Shown here: piece after piece, positions 9,031 to 16,987 of the stretch
How positions within the stretch are numbered: position 1 is the first letter of the stretch
How the letters are laid out: the number at the start of each line of letters is the position of its first letter
Assembly (NCBI GenBank): GCA_015272515.1
Contig: JACYLN010000002.1
Location: 54,718 to 118,717, forward strand
Length of the DNA stretch: 64,000 bases
Direction of reading: 5' to 3'
Origin: Leptolyngbyaceae cyanobacterium C42_A2020_001
GTDB taxonomy: Bacteria; Cyanobacteriota; Cyanobacteriia; Leptolyngbyales; Leptolyngbyaceae
Notes under the pieces: model-generated
The model's database searches: none
Told to the model about the DNA's origin: nothing
What the model saw: the letters and a program-made list of their open reading frames with translations, nothing else
Translations under genes and position numbers: made by a program

Positions 9031-9957
9031 TTAGCGACAGGCTTGCTGTCGTAGTTCTAAATATCGATGCAGGTATTCCGTAATAATGCCGTGTAGTAAC
9101 AAATTTCTTCCAGCTTCAAAGGGACTTTCGGGCGCGAGGGGATGGCGGTTTGTAATGACATGATTCCAGTCATAATCACCTGTAATTGCACTCACGTAAC
9201 AACCAAAATTCTCGTCAAATTCTAGAGATAATACAGCTCGTTCAAATTCATCCCGCGTCAACCAGAACGAATAAATGATTTTGAACAGTTCGATCGCTGA
9301 TTCTAGATCTAACACTTGCAACCATTTTCGATGGTTCACATCGATATGAACGCAAATAGGTTTAATACTGTCATAATTGAGCTTGCGATCGTAAATCTCC
9401 TCCATCCAGCCAGGGTTTTTCTTTCGGGCTTCGCTATAGTCCAACACAAAGTTATAAAGAATCAGGTCATGCTCCAAGAAAGCATTCTCGCCCAAGTCTT
9501 CTATAGTTGATGGATAGAGTTTAGACTTCTCAATGTCTGAATCTGGTCCATTATCAATTAGAAAGTTGACGATATTCGAGCCGAGGCAAATGTGCCGCAC
9601 GATCAAATAGCAGGCTTCTGGAGTCACAAAATGATTCAGGAACCAGACTGCCATACGATGCATCAGTTTGTAATGGCTGAACTGAAACGGCAATGCGCGT
9701 TTCACCACCAAAATGATCCCTAATAAAAGATTGGCGATCGCTCGAATTGGCAGCAACAGGAAAGTACGAGTCCAGTTCTGCAAATCGCAGATCATGTATG
9801 CCTTTGCCACTGGATCAACGGGAATCGCTTCATCCAGGTACAACGCATCCCAGGCGTTAGGATTACGGCGATCGCGCGGTTGCGGCGTGTAGGGTAAGGC
9901 CTCTGGTTGGGGAGAAGGCGGTTGAGAAATCATTGCTTGAATGGGTGCTTGAGTCAT
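9031..9957 (-). CDS. Unrecognised membrane-associated protein coupled to the ketosynthase-HDO gene
   Basis: A 308-residue protein that I do not recognise. The ATG at 9957 overlaps the stop of the upstream ketosynthase-HDO gene as ATGA, preceded by GAGGA at good spacing; this fixes the start against a longer frame and implies translational coupling. After a proline-rich N-terminus, a hydrophobic stretch near residues 68-95 (FLLLPIRAIANLLLGIILVV) looks like a membrane anchor or hairpin. The rest is soluble and rich in acidic, aromatic and histidine residues (for example HRMAVWFLNHF, FLEHDLILYNF, HIDVNHRKW), so a metal or lipid substrate site is possible. It probably acts with the ketosynthase-HDO product. 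Confidence 0.82.
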   Translation of the reverse strand: MTQAPIQAMISQPPSPQPEALPYTPQPRDRRNPNAWDALYLDEAIPVDPVAKAYMICDLQNWTRTFLLLPIRAIANLLLGIILVVKRALPFQFSHYKLMHRMAVWFLNHFVTPEACYLIVRHICLGSNIVNFLIDNGPDSDIEKSKLYPSTIEDLGENAFLEHDLILYNFVLDYSEARKKNPGWMEEIYDRKLNYDSIKPICVHIDVNHRKWLQVLDLESAIELFKIIYSFWLTRDEFERAVLSLEFDENFGCYVSAITGDYDWNHVITNRHPLAPESPFEAGRNLLLHGIITEYLHRYLELRQQACR

Positions 9958-11933
9958 CGAATTTCCTCTAGTTGTAGCAGATACAGTCGTGCAGTTACTT
10001 GCGCTGTTTTCACAATGCGTTGAGCGATTTCCAGCGTCATCCAATCTGCATGGATAATCGTGTCCAGTTTGCCGATGTGAGATTCATCATTCGTTGCGTG
10101 GTATCCCAAAAACGAAATCTGTTCCTTCTGTAAACCCAACGTTTGCTGAATTTGTTCTGCCCATTTGCCCGCCATCTTGTTGCCCAACCCTTCAATGATG
10201 AACATACTGCCAATTAGGTCTACCGGGTTTTCTCGCGACGCTCGATGAAAAATAAACGCTGACAACGCTTCACTTCCCACATTCTTCTCCGCCTCAACAA
10301 TTTCATGCAGTTCTCCACCCACTGCCACATAATTTCGCTCTAACATCTGGAAATCTCGGTGTTCATCTTGAGCGTGACCAATAAACAGCGATCGCAACCG
10401 AAAATCCGTCATATTCGATGCTGCCCGTGCAATCCAGCGAGCACCTTCCACCACTTGTGGGCGTAAATTTCGCAGCAATGCCTTGTAATCTTCCAACTCA
10501 AACTCACCCCGATTCAGTTTCCGCACCACTGGTACCGATTGCAATTTTCGCTCAAACTCCAGCCAAACCAATGCAAGTTGCCGTAGCAGGTATTCAGAGG
10601 GATCTGGGGATTTGGGATGGGTGATCGGGGATGGGGGATTTGGGATGGGTGATCGGGAAAGGGAGGTTGGGGATGGGGGTTGGGGGATAGGGGAGTGGGA
10701 TTGGAGGTGGGGGGAGTGGGATGAATCCATACCCGACACTCGATACCCGCTGCCCTGATTTATCTCTCCTGATTCCTGACTCCTGACTCCTGACTCTCCG
10801 CTTCCCACCACAGTCAACAACATATACGCCGTTGTAAATCTGCCACTTTCGGGCACAAAACAGAAGATTTTCTGACCCGTTTGTAGTTTCCCAGAATGGA
10901 AAAGTTCTTCCAGCATCAGGTAAATCGAAGCACCCCCCGTATTACCACGAGTATAGAGATTGGTAAACCATTTTTCTTCCGGAATCATGCAGCCTGCTTT
11001 GTCTAGCAGTTCTACAATTTGTCCCCGAAAAAAGTGAGAGGAATAATGACATAAAAGCCAATCAATCTCGTCTGGCTTAATTCGTCCAGCTTCAATTAAT
11101 CTTAGCCAACCTTCTACGCCTAATTTAATTACATCATCCAACAAACGGATATTCTGCCGAAGATTCATGGCTCCTGCTTTTGCAGCTTCCATATAGGAAG
11201 AATAATCCATCCAGCTTTTTCTAGCAGTTTCATCCGCAGTTCCAGCATACATACACACTGGATAAGCATTAGCATGAGAAATAGATTCAATCCACTCAAT
11301 CTTCAAACTAATTCCAGATGATTTAGGATGATTCTGTAACAAAAAGGCACCTGCACCATCTGATAGCATCCAGCGTAGAAATTCAGTATCAAAACTCAAA
11401 GACTTTCCAGATTGTATATCTAGTTGTGCTTCAAAGTGGGCATGTTTGAAAAGGCGAGAAGGTTGTTCTGAAGCAACCGCGATCGCATTTCGCTTCTCCC
11501 CCAACCTAATTTGAGAAGTCGCATACTTGAGTGCCCCCACTCCTGCACAGCAAACTCCCATACTAGTCAGCGTTTCCATTGGAGAAAGTTCCGGCAGTGC
11601 ACCATGCACCATGCTGGCAAAACCAGGAACAAGCAAATCCGCCCAACTCGTTCCAGCACATAAAAGATCAATCATAGATGGATCGATGTCGAGCTGAGAA
11701 AGCGCATCCCGTACTGCAAAAGCAGCCATTTGGTTATTCAAGTGAGTTGTTTGTTGATTCTGATCTAACGCATAGTACCGATGTTGAATACCATTGCTTT
11801 TTAGAATGCGATTTTTCACTTTAGATGGACGACCATTCACCTTGCCAAGATAGTCTTCCATCTGGTCATTAGAAATAGGTTTGCCCGGCAAAAACTTGCC
11901 GATGCTAGTAATAAATACATCGTGCATAATCAT
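9954..11933 (-). CDS. DarB/StlD-like ketosynthase (KAS III fold) fused to heme-oxygenase-like diiron domain
   Basis: A 659-residue two-domain enzyme. Residues 1-375 are a thiolase-fold ketosynthase with the complete KAS III triad: Cys129 (CCAGVGAL), His296 (LLCHYSSH) and Asn331 (GNTGGAS). The opening FLPGKPISNDQMEDYLG and KNRILKSNGI segments resemble the StlD/DarB branch, which makes cyclohexanedione or dialkylresorcinol precursors. Residues about 376-446 are a Ser/Pro/Gly linker encoded by intergenic-type repeats. Residues 447-659 form an HDO-type helical bundle (UndA, SznF, CADD relatives) with candidate diiron ligands Glu496, His520/Glu524/His525, Glu581 and His612-x3-Asp616-x2-His619. Family knowledge suggests ketone or resorcinol formation followed by O2-dependent decarboxylation or oxidation; the actual product is unknown. 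Confidence 0.88.
   Translation of the reverse strand: MIMHDVFITSIGKFLPGKPISNDQMEDYLGKVNGRPSKVKNRILKSNGIQHRYYALDQNQQTTHLNNQMAAFAVRDALSQLDIDPSMIDLLCAGTSWADLLVPGFASMVHGALPELSPMETLTSMGVCCAGVGALKYATSQIRLGEKRNAIAVASEQPSRLFKHAHFEAQLDIQSGKSLSFDTEFLRWMLSDGAGAFLLQNHPKSSGISLKIEWIESISHANAYPVCMYAGTADETARKSWMDYSSYMEAAKAGAMNLRQNIRLLDDVIKLGVEGWLRLIEAGRIKPDEIDWLLCHYSSHFFRGQIVELLDKAGCMIPEEKWFTNLYTRGNTGGASIYLMLEELFHSGKLQTGQKIFCFVPESGRFTTAYMLLTVVGSGESGVRSQESGEINQGSGYRVSGMDSSHSPHLQSHSPIPQPPSPTSLSRSPIPNPPSPITHPKSPDPSEYLLRQLALVWLEFERKLQSVPVVRKLNRGEFELEDYKALLRNLRPQVVEGARWIARAASNMTDFRLRSLFIGHAQDEHRDFQMLERNYVAVGGELHEIVEAEKNVGSEALSAFIFHRASRENPVDLIGSMFIIEGLGNKMAGKWAEQIQQTLGLQKEQISFLGYHATNDESHIGKLDTIIHADWMTLEIAQRIVKTAQVTARLYLLQLEEIR
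10590..10805. repeat. Intergenic-type G-rich and SQESG-type repeats inside the ketosynthase-HDO coding sequence
   Basis: On the plus strand there are repeated words built on GGGGAT, GGGATGGGTGATCGGG and TGACTCCTGACTCC. The same sort of sequence lies between genes elsewhere in this window (near 15770, 17370, 37210 and 59335). Here it is read in frame as the interdomain linker. It has neither the regular unit nor the spacers of a CRISPR array. Confidence 0.8.
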
Positions 11934-12396
11934 GATTCCTGAGAAATTATGAGAAAGCGAACCAATTAAACCATTACTGAGCAGTCTCCTTGATCACAAA
12001 TACTGTATGAGGCTTTAAGATCCTCCTGTAAGAAAGGAACCAAAACCACGATCAAGTAGTCATAAATTCCAAATCCTTGCGTGGCAAGTATGCATAGCCA
12101 AGACAACTATTTGTGTTAAGTAAACTACCTAACCCACAAGGCTGACCACTCACAGAGGATTACGAATTAAACTCAGTTGATGTAGAGCAGATGCTTTGAA
12201 TCTAGTGATCTTAAACAGTGTTTTTTTGTATTTTTGTGCCACTTCGCAAAAGTGGTACTAAAAACCAGTGTGGCTTGGGGTAATCTATCAGATTAAAAGT
12301 AATAAACAGAGTGAATTCCAGCCTGATGGAGACACCAACGTACTTCCCACAGCTTTAGAACTGATTCATACCACTCTCCCTTTTCATCCGCCACCA
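11934..12396. other. Divergent intergenic region between ketosynthase-HDO and Coq4-like genes
   Basis: 463 bp containing the two divergent promoters. No gene was found. It carries the palindrome at 12236-12258 annotated separately. An in-frame extension of the Coq4-like gene begins near 12268 but has no conserved residues. Confidence 0.6.
12236..12258. promoter_or_regulatory. Near-perfect palindrome, candidate operator
   Basis: The arms GTGCCACTT and AAGTGGTAC flank a 5-base loop (CGCAA): nine paired positions with one G-T wobble. Neither strand has a T-tract after it, so it is a poor terminator. Its position 140 bp before the Coq4-like start, within the divergent promoter region, suits a regulator site. 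No matching regulator gene is recognised nearby. Confidence 0.4.
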
Positions 12397-12924
12397 ATGG
12401 ACACTTCAAAGACTGTCTACTCCCCAACCAATCTCAATCCAGCGCCCACTCTCAGGCAAGGGTTACAACATTATTACCAAGCCAACCCCGACTTCGTTCA
12501 AAATCAGGACCTTTGGGTAGGTTGGTTTCGAGTTCCCTGGCAAGATTTACAGCGCCACGATGTGATGCATGTTGTCACAGGCTACAGCACAGATTTAGAC
12601 CAGGAGCTTCAGCTTATTGGCTTTCTGTTAACTGCACTAACCTGGAAACGTCCCTGGTATTACTATGCTCAAAGTTTAGTTGTTTTTTTAGAACTGCTTT
12701 GGCAATCCATTCGGGGGAAGGCGTGGGGCGATCGCTATTTGAATCCACTGCAAGTTTGCCAACTTTACCTGAAAGGAGTTCAGCAAGGGTTGACCACTCG
12801 CCCAAAAATCAACGCCTACCTAAATCCCGAAACAGTCATGGATCAGGATTTAGATGCACTTCGTAAAATCTATAACATCTCAAATGCTGGAGCCTGGGAT
12901 CGCAACCATGATTCAGAAGCATAG
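12397..12924 (+). CDS. Coq4-like protein
   Basis: A 175-residue Coq4-family protein. The diagnostic metal motif HDxxH-x11-E is intact: His54, Asp55, His58 (RHDVMHVVTGY) and Glu70. In mitochondria and proteobacteria Coq4 belongs to the ubiquinone-making complex, and human COQ4 has been reported to perform oxidative decarboxylation at ring carbon 1. Cyanobacteria make plastoquinone rather than ubiquinone, so the substrate must be different. ATG at 12397 is chosen because the frame upstream of it looks non-coding. The gene diverges from the ketosynthase-HDO gene across a 463 bp region, and I infer that it acts on that enzyme's product. Confidence 0.82.
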   Translation: MDTSKTVYSPTNLNPAPTLRQGLQHYYQANPDFVQNQDLWVGWFRVPWQDLQRHDVMHVVTGYSTDLDQELQLIGFLLTALTWKRPWYYYAQSLVVFLELLWQSIRGKAWGDRYLNPLQVCQLYLKGVQQGLTTRPKINAYLNPETVMDQDLDALRKIYNISNAGAWDRNHDSEA

Positions 12925-13137
12925 GATGTTTTGGCAATGTTCTAAGCATGGGGATTGAATGGTCAAATAACTCGTCCAAACTCATAGCGATCGATGAACA
13001 AACCAATCACAATGTTATGCAACCACACAGATAGAAAAGCAAAGGGTCTTGCGGGCTAACCGCTTCATTCGAGTCCATAAGGTTAGGTGCTTGCGTTCAA
13101 CTTTCTGGGTGTTACTTTTAACAGCTTTCATTTGTTG

Positions 13138-14799
13138 TTATTTCAATCGCCCCGATCGCAAGATACTAACAATTAGCCAAAGTCCCAGAAAACTGGCGGA
13201 AACGAAGAGAGTGCTACTGAGCCAGAAGAGACGACCTGTGCGATCGTTTGCCAGAATTAAGGCAGCTCCCATAATCAAAGAGCCAACAACAATGCTGAAG
13301 GAGAGACGATTAGCAGAGTCATCAATACTGCGACGAAGCAAGTCTAAATCGCGGATATTCAATTTCCACTGCAAGGTTTCAGAGGTGAGCCGTTCCAGTA
13401 GGACTTCCACTTGCCGAGGGGATTGCAAACTTAAGCTTTTTAGATCCAGGGCCGTTCTTAACAATGCTTGTAGTGGCGCTTCTCCTACTAATTGCCGTCG
13501 GAATAAATCCGTCATGAGTGGCTTGATTTGATCAGGCAGATTGAAGTTGGGGTCTAGTTTACGAGCAACGCCCTCTAAGTTAGCTAAAGTTTTGGCATAT
13601 AACCCCATATTGCCTGGAACGCGCAATTTATTAGCACGGGCTTTTTGCAGCACTTCATAGAACAACTGACTGAAGTTAATTTGAGACAGGCTGAGGCTGT
13701 AGTAGCGGCGGAGTAGGCGATCGTACTCTGCTTCTAGCCGAGCCATATTCACAGGCTCGATAGCTTCTGCCAGTTGCAAGGTGAGTTGAGCACAGCGTTG
13801 AGCATCTAGATTGACGATCGCCAACAACATTTCGGTCAATACTTGCTGAGTGCGTGGATCCAGTCGTCCAATCATGCCGCAATCGAGCAATGCAACCCGC
13901 CCATCGTTGAGATAAAACAAATTGCCAGGATGAGGATCTGCATGGAAGAAGCCATCAATGTAAATCTGCTGAAAGAAGGCACGAATCAGCAAACTCACAA
14001 TTTCTTCTTTATTAACATCTTCAGTTTCTTCGCTGGCTCCGTTGGGCTGGCTAGAAATATTAGCTACAAGCAACGGTACCCCATCCAGCCATTCCATCAC
14101 CAATAACTTCTCAGTGGTGTAATCCCAATAAATTTCAGGAATCACCAACTGTTCAGGACGAAACCAACGACTACCCGATAGGTTTCGTCTAAGCTGATCG
14201 GTATACTCCGCTTCTTTTGAAAAGTTCAGTTCGGCGCGCAATGCATTTGCAAATTCTTCTGCCAATGCTTTTAAGTCATAATAATGTCCAACTTTAGTCA
14301 GCGAAACCAGCTCTGCCAAACTCCGAATTAAGCCAATATCTTGTTCAACTGTGATTTCAATTCCTGGTCTTTGTACTTTTAGCGCCACTTCTCGACCATC
14401 TTTAAGGGTGGCACGATGGGTTTGGGCGATCGACCCTGCGGCAACGGGTTGAGGATTAATCGTCTCAAACACATCTTCCATTGGACGACGGATTTGCTGC
14501 CGAATTACAACTTCGACATCTTCCCAGGGAACTGGCGGCACTTCTGCTTGCAGCGCAGTTAACTCATTGATGTATTCCGGGGGCAACAAATCGGGACGGG
14601 TACTGAGCACTTGCCCCAGTTTGACGTAGACGGGTCCCAGATCCACCAGAATGTTTCGGAGAACAGCGGGGGGCGGCAGTTGGGGTTCTTCGGCGCGGGT
14701 TCCAGTGAGTAACCGACGCATATAGCCCCATCCGTTGCGGAGAACGACTTCGGCAATTTCGCGCTGACGGGAGCTAGCTTGGGCAAGGCGTGAAAACAT
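13138..14799 (-). CDS. ABC1/UbiB-family atypical kinase
   Basis: ABC1K (UbiB/ADCK) protein of 553 residues. Characteristic parts: KLGQ (60-63), the alanine-rich nucleotide loop AAGSIAQ (120-126) replacing the usual P-loop, Lys141 in VALKVQRPG, the catalytic HADPHPGNLF segment, and DCG in place of DFG. Two C-terminal hydrophobic segments (about 505-523 and 529-547) anchor it in the membrane. Family members support quinone and prenyl-lipid metabolism; cyanobacteria and plastids carry several. It converges with the Coq4-like gene, with 213 bp between their ends, so the two are not co-transcribed, although a shared role in a phenolic lipid pathway is possible. Which paralog it is cannot be decided here. 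Confidence 0.92.
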   Translation of the reverse strand: MFSRLAQASSRQREIAEVVLRNGWGYMRRLLTGTRAEEPQLPPPAVLRNILVDLGPVYVKLGQVLSTRPDLLPPEYINELTALQAEVPPVPWEDVEVVIRQQIRRPMEDVFETINPQPVAAGSIAQTHRATLKDGREVALKVQRPGIEITVEQDIGLIRSLAELVSLTKVGHYYDLKALAEEFANALRAELNFSKEAEYTDQLRRNLSGSRWFRPEQLVIPEIYWDYTTEKLLVMEWLDGVPLLVANISSQPNGASEETEDVNKEEIVSLLIRAFFQQIYIDGFFHADPHPGNLFYLNDGRVALLDCGMIGRLDPRTQQVLTEMLLAIVNLDAQRCAQLTLQLAEAIEPVNMARLEAEYDRLLRRYYSLSLSQINFSQLFYEVLQKARANKLRVPGNMGLYAKTLANLEGVARKLDPNFNLPDQIKPLMTDLFRRQLVGEAPLQALLRTALDLKSLSLQSPRQVEVLLERLTSETLQWKLNIRDLDLLRRSIDDSANRLSFSIVVGSLIMGAALILANDRTGRLFWLSSTLFVSASFLGLWLIVSILRSGRLK

Positions 14800-14915
14800 G
14801 GGTGAAGAAATTTAAGGACAGGTTAGGGGCTGAGAAATATCAGCGTTTGAAGACAGTTCCCTAAACACTAGCAATAATTAAATGAAATTGGACGGCAGCG
14901 GCGATCGCAGCCAGA

Positions 14916-15734
14916 TTAATACAACGCGGTCATCAACCGTTTGCGATAAGTAGCAACCAGAGGGTGATCTCCCAGCAGGTTGAAGATTTCTAACATGGCT
15001 TTGCGAGCACCATCCTGGCGATATGTGCGATCGCGGCTCACAATATCCAACAACGCTTCCAAAGCCGATTCGTACTCTTCATTAAGCACTTGTTGTGCTG
15101 CTTGTTGAAACAAACGGTCTAAATCGCTTTCTGCCACTGTCTCAGAGGCAACCTGTTTGAAAAACAAGATAGCTCTAAGCGTGTTGACGTGAACCATATA
15201 TTCCTTTTCGTGGGGCTGAATCTGGTTCAACAACTGTTTAGCTCTCTCAGGTTGGTTGGTTTCAATGAAAAAATTTGCCGCTTCCAGCGTCAACCCGCGA
15301 TTGTCTGGATACTGCTCCAACAGTTGTTCCAGCGACGCTTGGGCAGACTCCACATTTCCGATCGCGGCTGCGTCATAAATCTGCTCCAGCGCTGCCTCCA
15401 AGTCTGACTTAAGATTAATCTGCGCCATCATCTGCCGTAGTTGCGGTTCTGGTAACACTCCCACAAACCCTTCATTGACCTGTCCATCCATCACAATGCG
15501 AACATCGGGAACTCCCTGCACGCCGTAGGTCTGCGCCAGGTCTGGGTTTTCATCAATGTCTACTTTTGCCAAAACAACGTCATATTCCTGGACAAGATTT
15601 TCCAGCATGGGCTTCAACATCTTGCAGGGTCCGCACCAAGTTGCAAAAAAATCCACCAAAACAGGCTTTTGATAAGACTTTTCCAGAACTTCAACGGCAA
15701 AATTGGCTTGATTGACATCAATGGAAGAACCCAT
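14916..15734 (-). CDS. Thioredoxin-domain protein with TPR-like C-terminus (CnoX/YbbN type)
   Basis: About 272 residues counted from MGSSIDVNQ; a longer in-frame start at 15785 lies in repeat DNA and is not used. The thioredoxin fold has an intact CGPC active site (Cys34, Cys37 in FFATWCGPCKM) followed by VDIDENPDLAQTYGVQGVPDV with the cis-proline. The C-terminal 150 residues are helical and repetitive (ALEQIYDAAAIGN, LLEQYPDNRG), as in CnoX/YbbN, which combine holdase and mixed-disulfide protection of substrates. Cytoplasmic; no signal peptide. The next leftward gene is the ABC1 kinase, 116 bp away. Confidence 0.9.
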   Translation of the reverse strand: MGSSIDVNQANFAVEVLEKSYQKPVLVDFFATWCGPCKMLKPMLENLVQEYDVVLAKVDIDENPDLAQTYGVQGVPDVRIVMDGQVNEGFVGVLPEPQLRQMMAQINLKSDLEAALEQIYDAAAIGNVESAQASLEQLLEQYPDNRGLTLEAANFFIETNQPERAKQLLNQIQPHEKEYMVHVNTLRAILFFKQVASETVAESDLDRLFQQAAQQVLNEEYESALEALLDIVSRDRTYRQDGARKAMLEIFNLLGDHPLVATYRKRLMTALY

Positions 15735-15765
15735 ACCCACTACCCAATGTAAATTCTTAAATGAC

Positions 15766-15804
15766 AAAGTCAGGAGCCAGAACAATCATCTGACTCCTGA
15801 CTTT
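15766..15804 (-). terminator. Inverted repeat after dps
   Basis: Perfect 11-bp arms AAAGTCAGGAG and CTCCTGACTTT with a 17-base loop, 36 bp after the dps stop. On the minus strand the descending arm ends in TTT but a long T-tract is lacking, so termination may be weak. The arms are also members of the GACTCCTGAC repeat family found in other gaps. Confidence 0.45.
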
Positions 15805-15840
15805 GAGTATAGAGAAGCCGCAGAAGAAACCGACGGAGCT

Positions 15841-16461
15841 TTATTTTGCTTTCGGTTTCGCTTTCTTGGTGGTGGCTTTGGTGGTGGCTTTGGTGGCTGT
15901 TTTGGCAGCGGTTCGGTTAGCAGTTTTTGCCGATTTTGAGGATTTTGCCGCACCGTTGGAAGTGGTGGAAACCGCTTCAGATTGCAAGTGGGCTTCCAGG
16001 AACCAGAGCCTCATATCAATCCCTCTGGAAACTTCCGTATACAGGTCAGCCGTATCGGCATCGCCCAGGTCATCGGTTTTGGCAATGCCATCGCGCAGCA
16101 GTTTGGCGTAGATGGCATAGCGATCGGCAAGGGCAACGATGTGATCTTTCCCGTCGGTAATGTCGTAGGGATATTCAGGCAATTGAGATACTTGAGCCGC
16201 AATCCGGGCAGTTCCCATTGCGGTACCAGCCAGCGTGGTCACCCGTTCAGCAATCAAGTCGATGTATTCTTCCAGTTCTCCAGCGAGTTCATCAAACAGT
16301 TCATGCAGTTGGTAAAAATCTAGACCTTTCACATTCCAGTGCGCCTGCTTTACTTGAGTTTTGAGATCAAGCGTGTAGGCGAGGGATTCGTTGAGCAAAT
16401 CAATAATCTGAGCGCGAACATCGGCGGGAAGATCGATCCGGGTTGGGTACATGATACTCAT
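15841..16461 (-). CDS. dps: Dps-family ferritin-like protein with histone-H1-like tail
   Basis: Miniferritin of 206 residues that oxidises Fe(II) with peroxide or O2, stores iron and may bind DNA. The intersubunit ferroxidase residues match the E. coli Dps spacing exactly: His41, His53, Asp57, Asp68 and Glu72. After the four-helix core, residues about 169-206 form a Lys/Ala/Thr-rich tail (repeats such as KTATKATTK ending KAKPKAK) resembling histone H1 C-termini. Basic tails are a known route to DNA binding in some Dps proteins, so nucleoid association is a reasonable inference. It stands alone, followed by an inverted repeat. Confidence 0.93.
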   Translation of the reverse strand: MSIMYPTRIDLPADVRAQIIDLLNESLAYTLDLKTQVKQAHWNVKGLDFYQLHELFDELAGELEEYIDLIAERVTTLAGTAMGTARIAAQVSQLPEYPYDITDGKDHIVALADRYAIYAKLLRDGIAKTDDLGDADTADLYTEVSRGIDMRLWFLEAHLQSEAVSTTSNGAAKSSKSAKTANRTAAKTATKATTKATTKKAKPKAK

Positions 16462-16607
16462 CTGGCTGAGTCCTCTGGGTGAACGGGTGCAAACGGTCTA
16501 TACGAACACCAGTGTATGAAGAAACACTCAAAACGGATCTGTTAAATTTCCTTATTTGCCTTATATTGTGCTCGATTTTGAGCGCAGCGCAAAGTGTTAT
16601 GGAAACA

Positions 16608-16940
16608 TTACTCAACGCTTTTTAACGATCGCTCTCCTTGCAATTCAGACGTTTGAGACGCTTTGTAATCTGCGATCGCCTGCCGAAATCCTAACACCAC
16701 CAAAATGTTTGAAAGTGTCAGAAAAAACTCAGCGCTACCGTGTAACCAATCCACATCTGCGAGTTGCTTACCATAGGCAACTTTGGCGTAAATCCCTGCC
16801 GGAATTGTCACCGCAACAAACACAAGCGTCATGTAAAACCCAATCAACGCCAAACGAGGAGCCAGCCTGGAACGGGTCAAGAACCACAAAAAACCCAGGT
16901 AGGGAAAAAGGGAGAGGGCGAAAAGGGTGTCTTTGGACAT
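16608..16940 (-). CDS. DUF3593 membrane protein
   Basis: A 110-residue protein of a family conserved in cyanobacteria and plastid-bearing eukaryotes, function unknown. There are three hydrophobic segments: FALSLFPYLGFLWFLT (about 7-22), LALIGFYMTLVFVAVTIPAGIYA (about 30-52) and EFFLTLSNILVVLGF (about 71-85). It is normally found near a DUF2499 gene. Here the DUF2499 gene lies on the same strand just upstream, but a four-helix-bundle gene occupies the space between them in the opposite direction. A shared thylakoid or envelope membrane function with DUF2499 is inferred from co-occurrence only. Confidence 0.8.
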   Translation of the reverse strand: MSKDTLFALSLFPYLGFLWFLTRSRLAPRLALIGFYMTLVFVAVTIPAGIYAKVAYGKQLADVDWLHGSAEFFLTLSNILVVLGFRQAIADYKASQTSELQGERSLKSVE

Positions 16941-16987
16941 GGTGAGGGGGAATAATTAAGTGGAAGAGTTTATGGGCATGAATGTAA

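Noticed and set aside
13138..14799. ABC1 kinase as part of the Coq4-like operon
   Set aside because: It is convergent with the Coq4-like gene, so not co-transcribed; only a functional link can be suggested.
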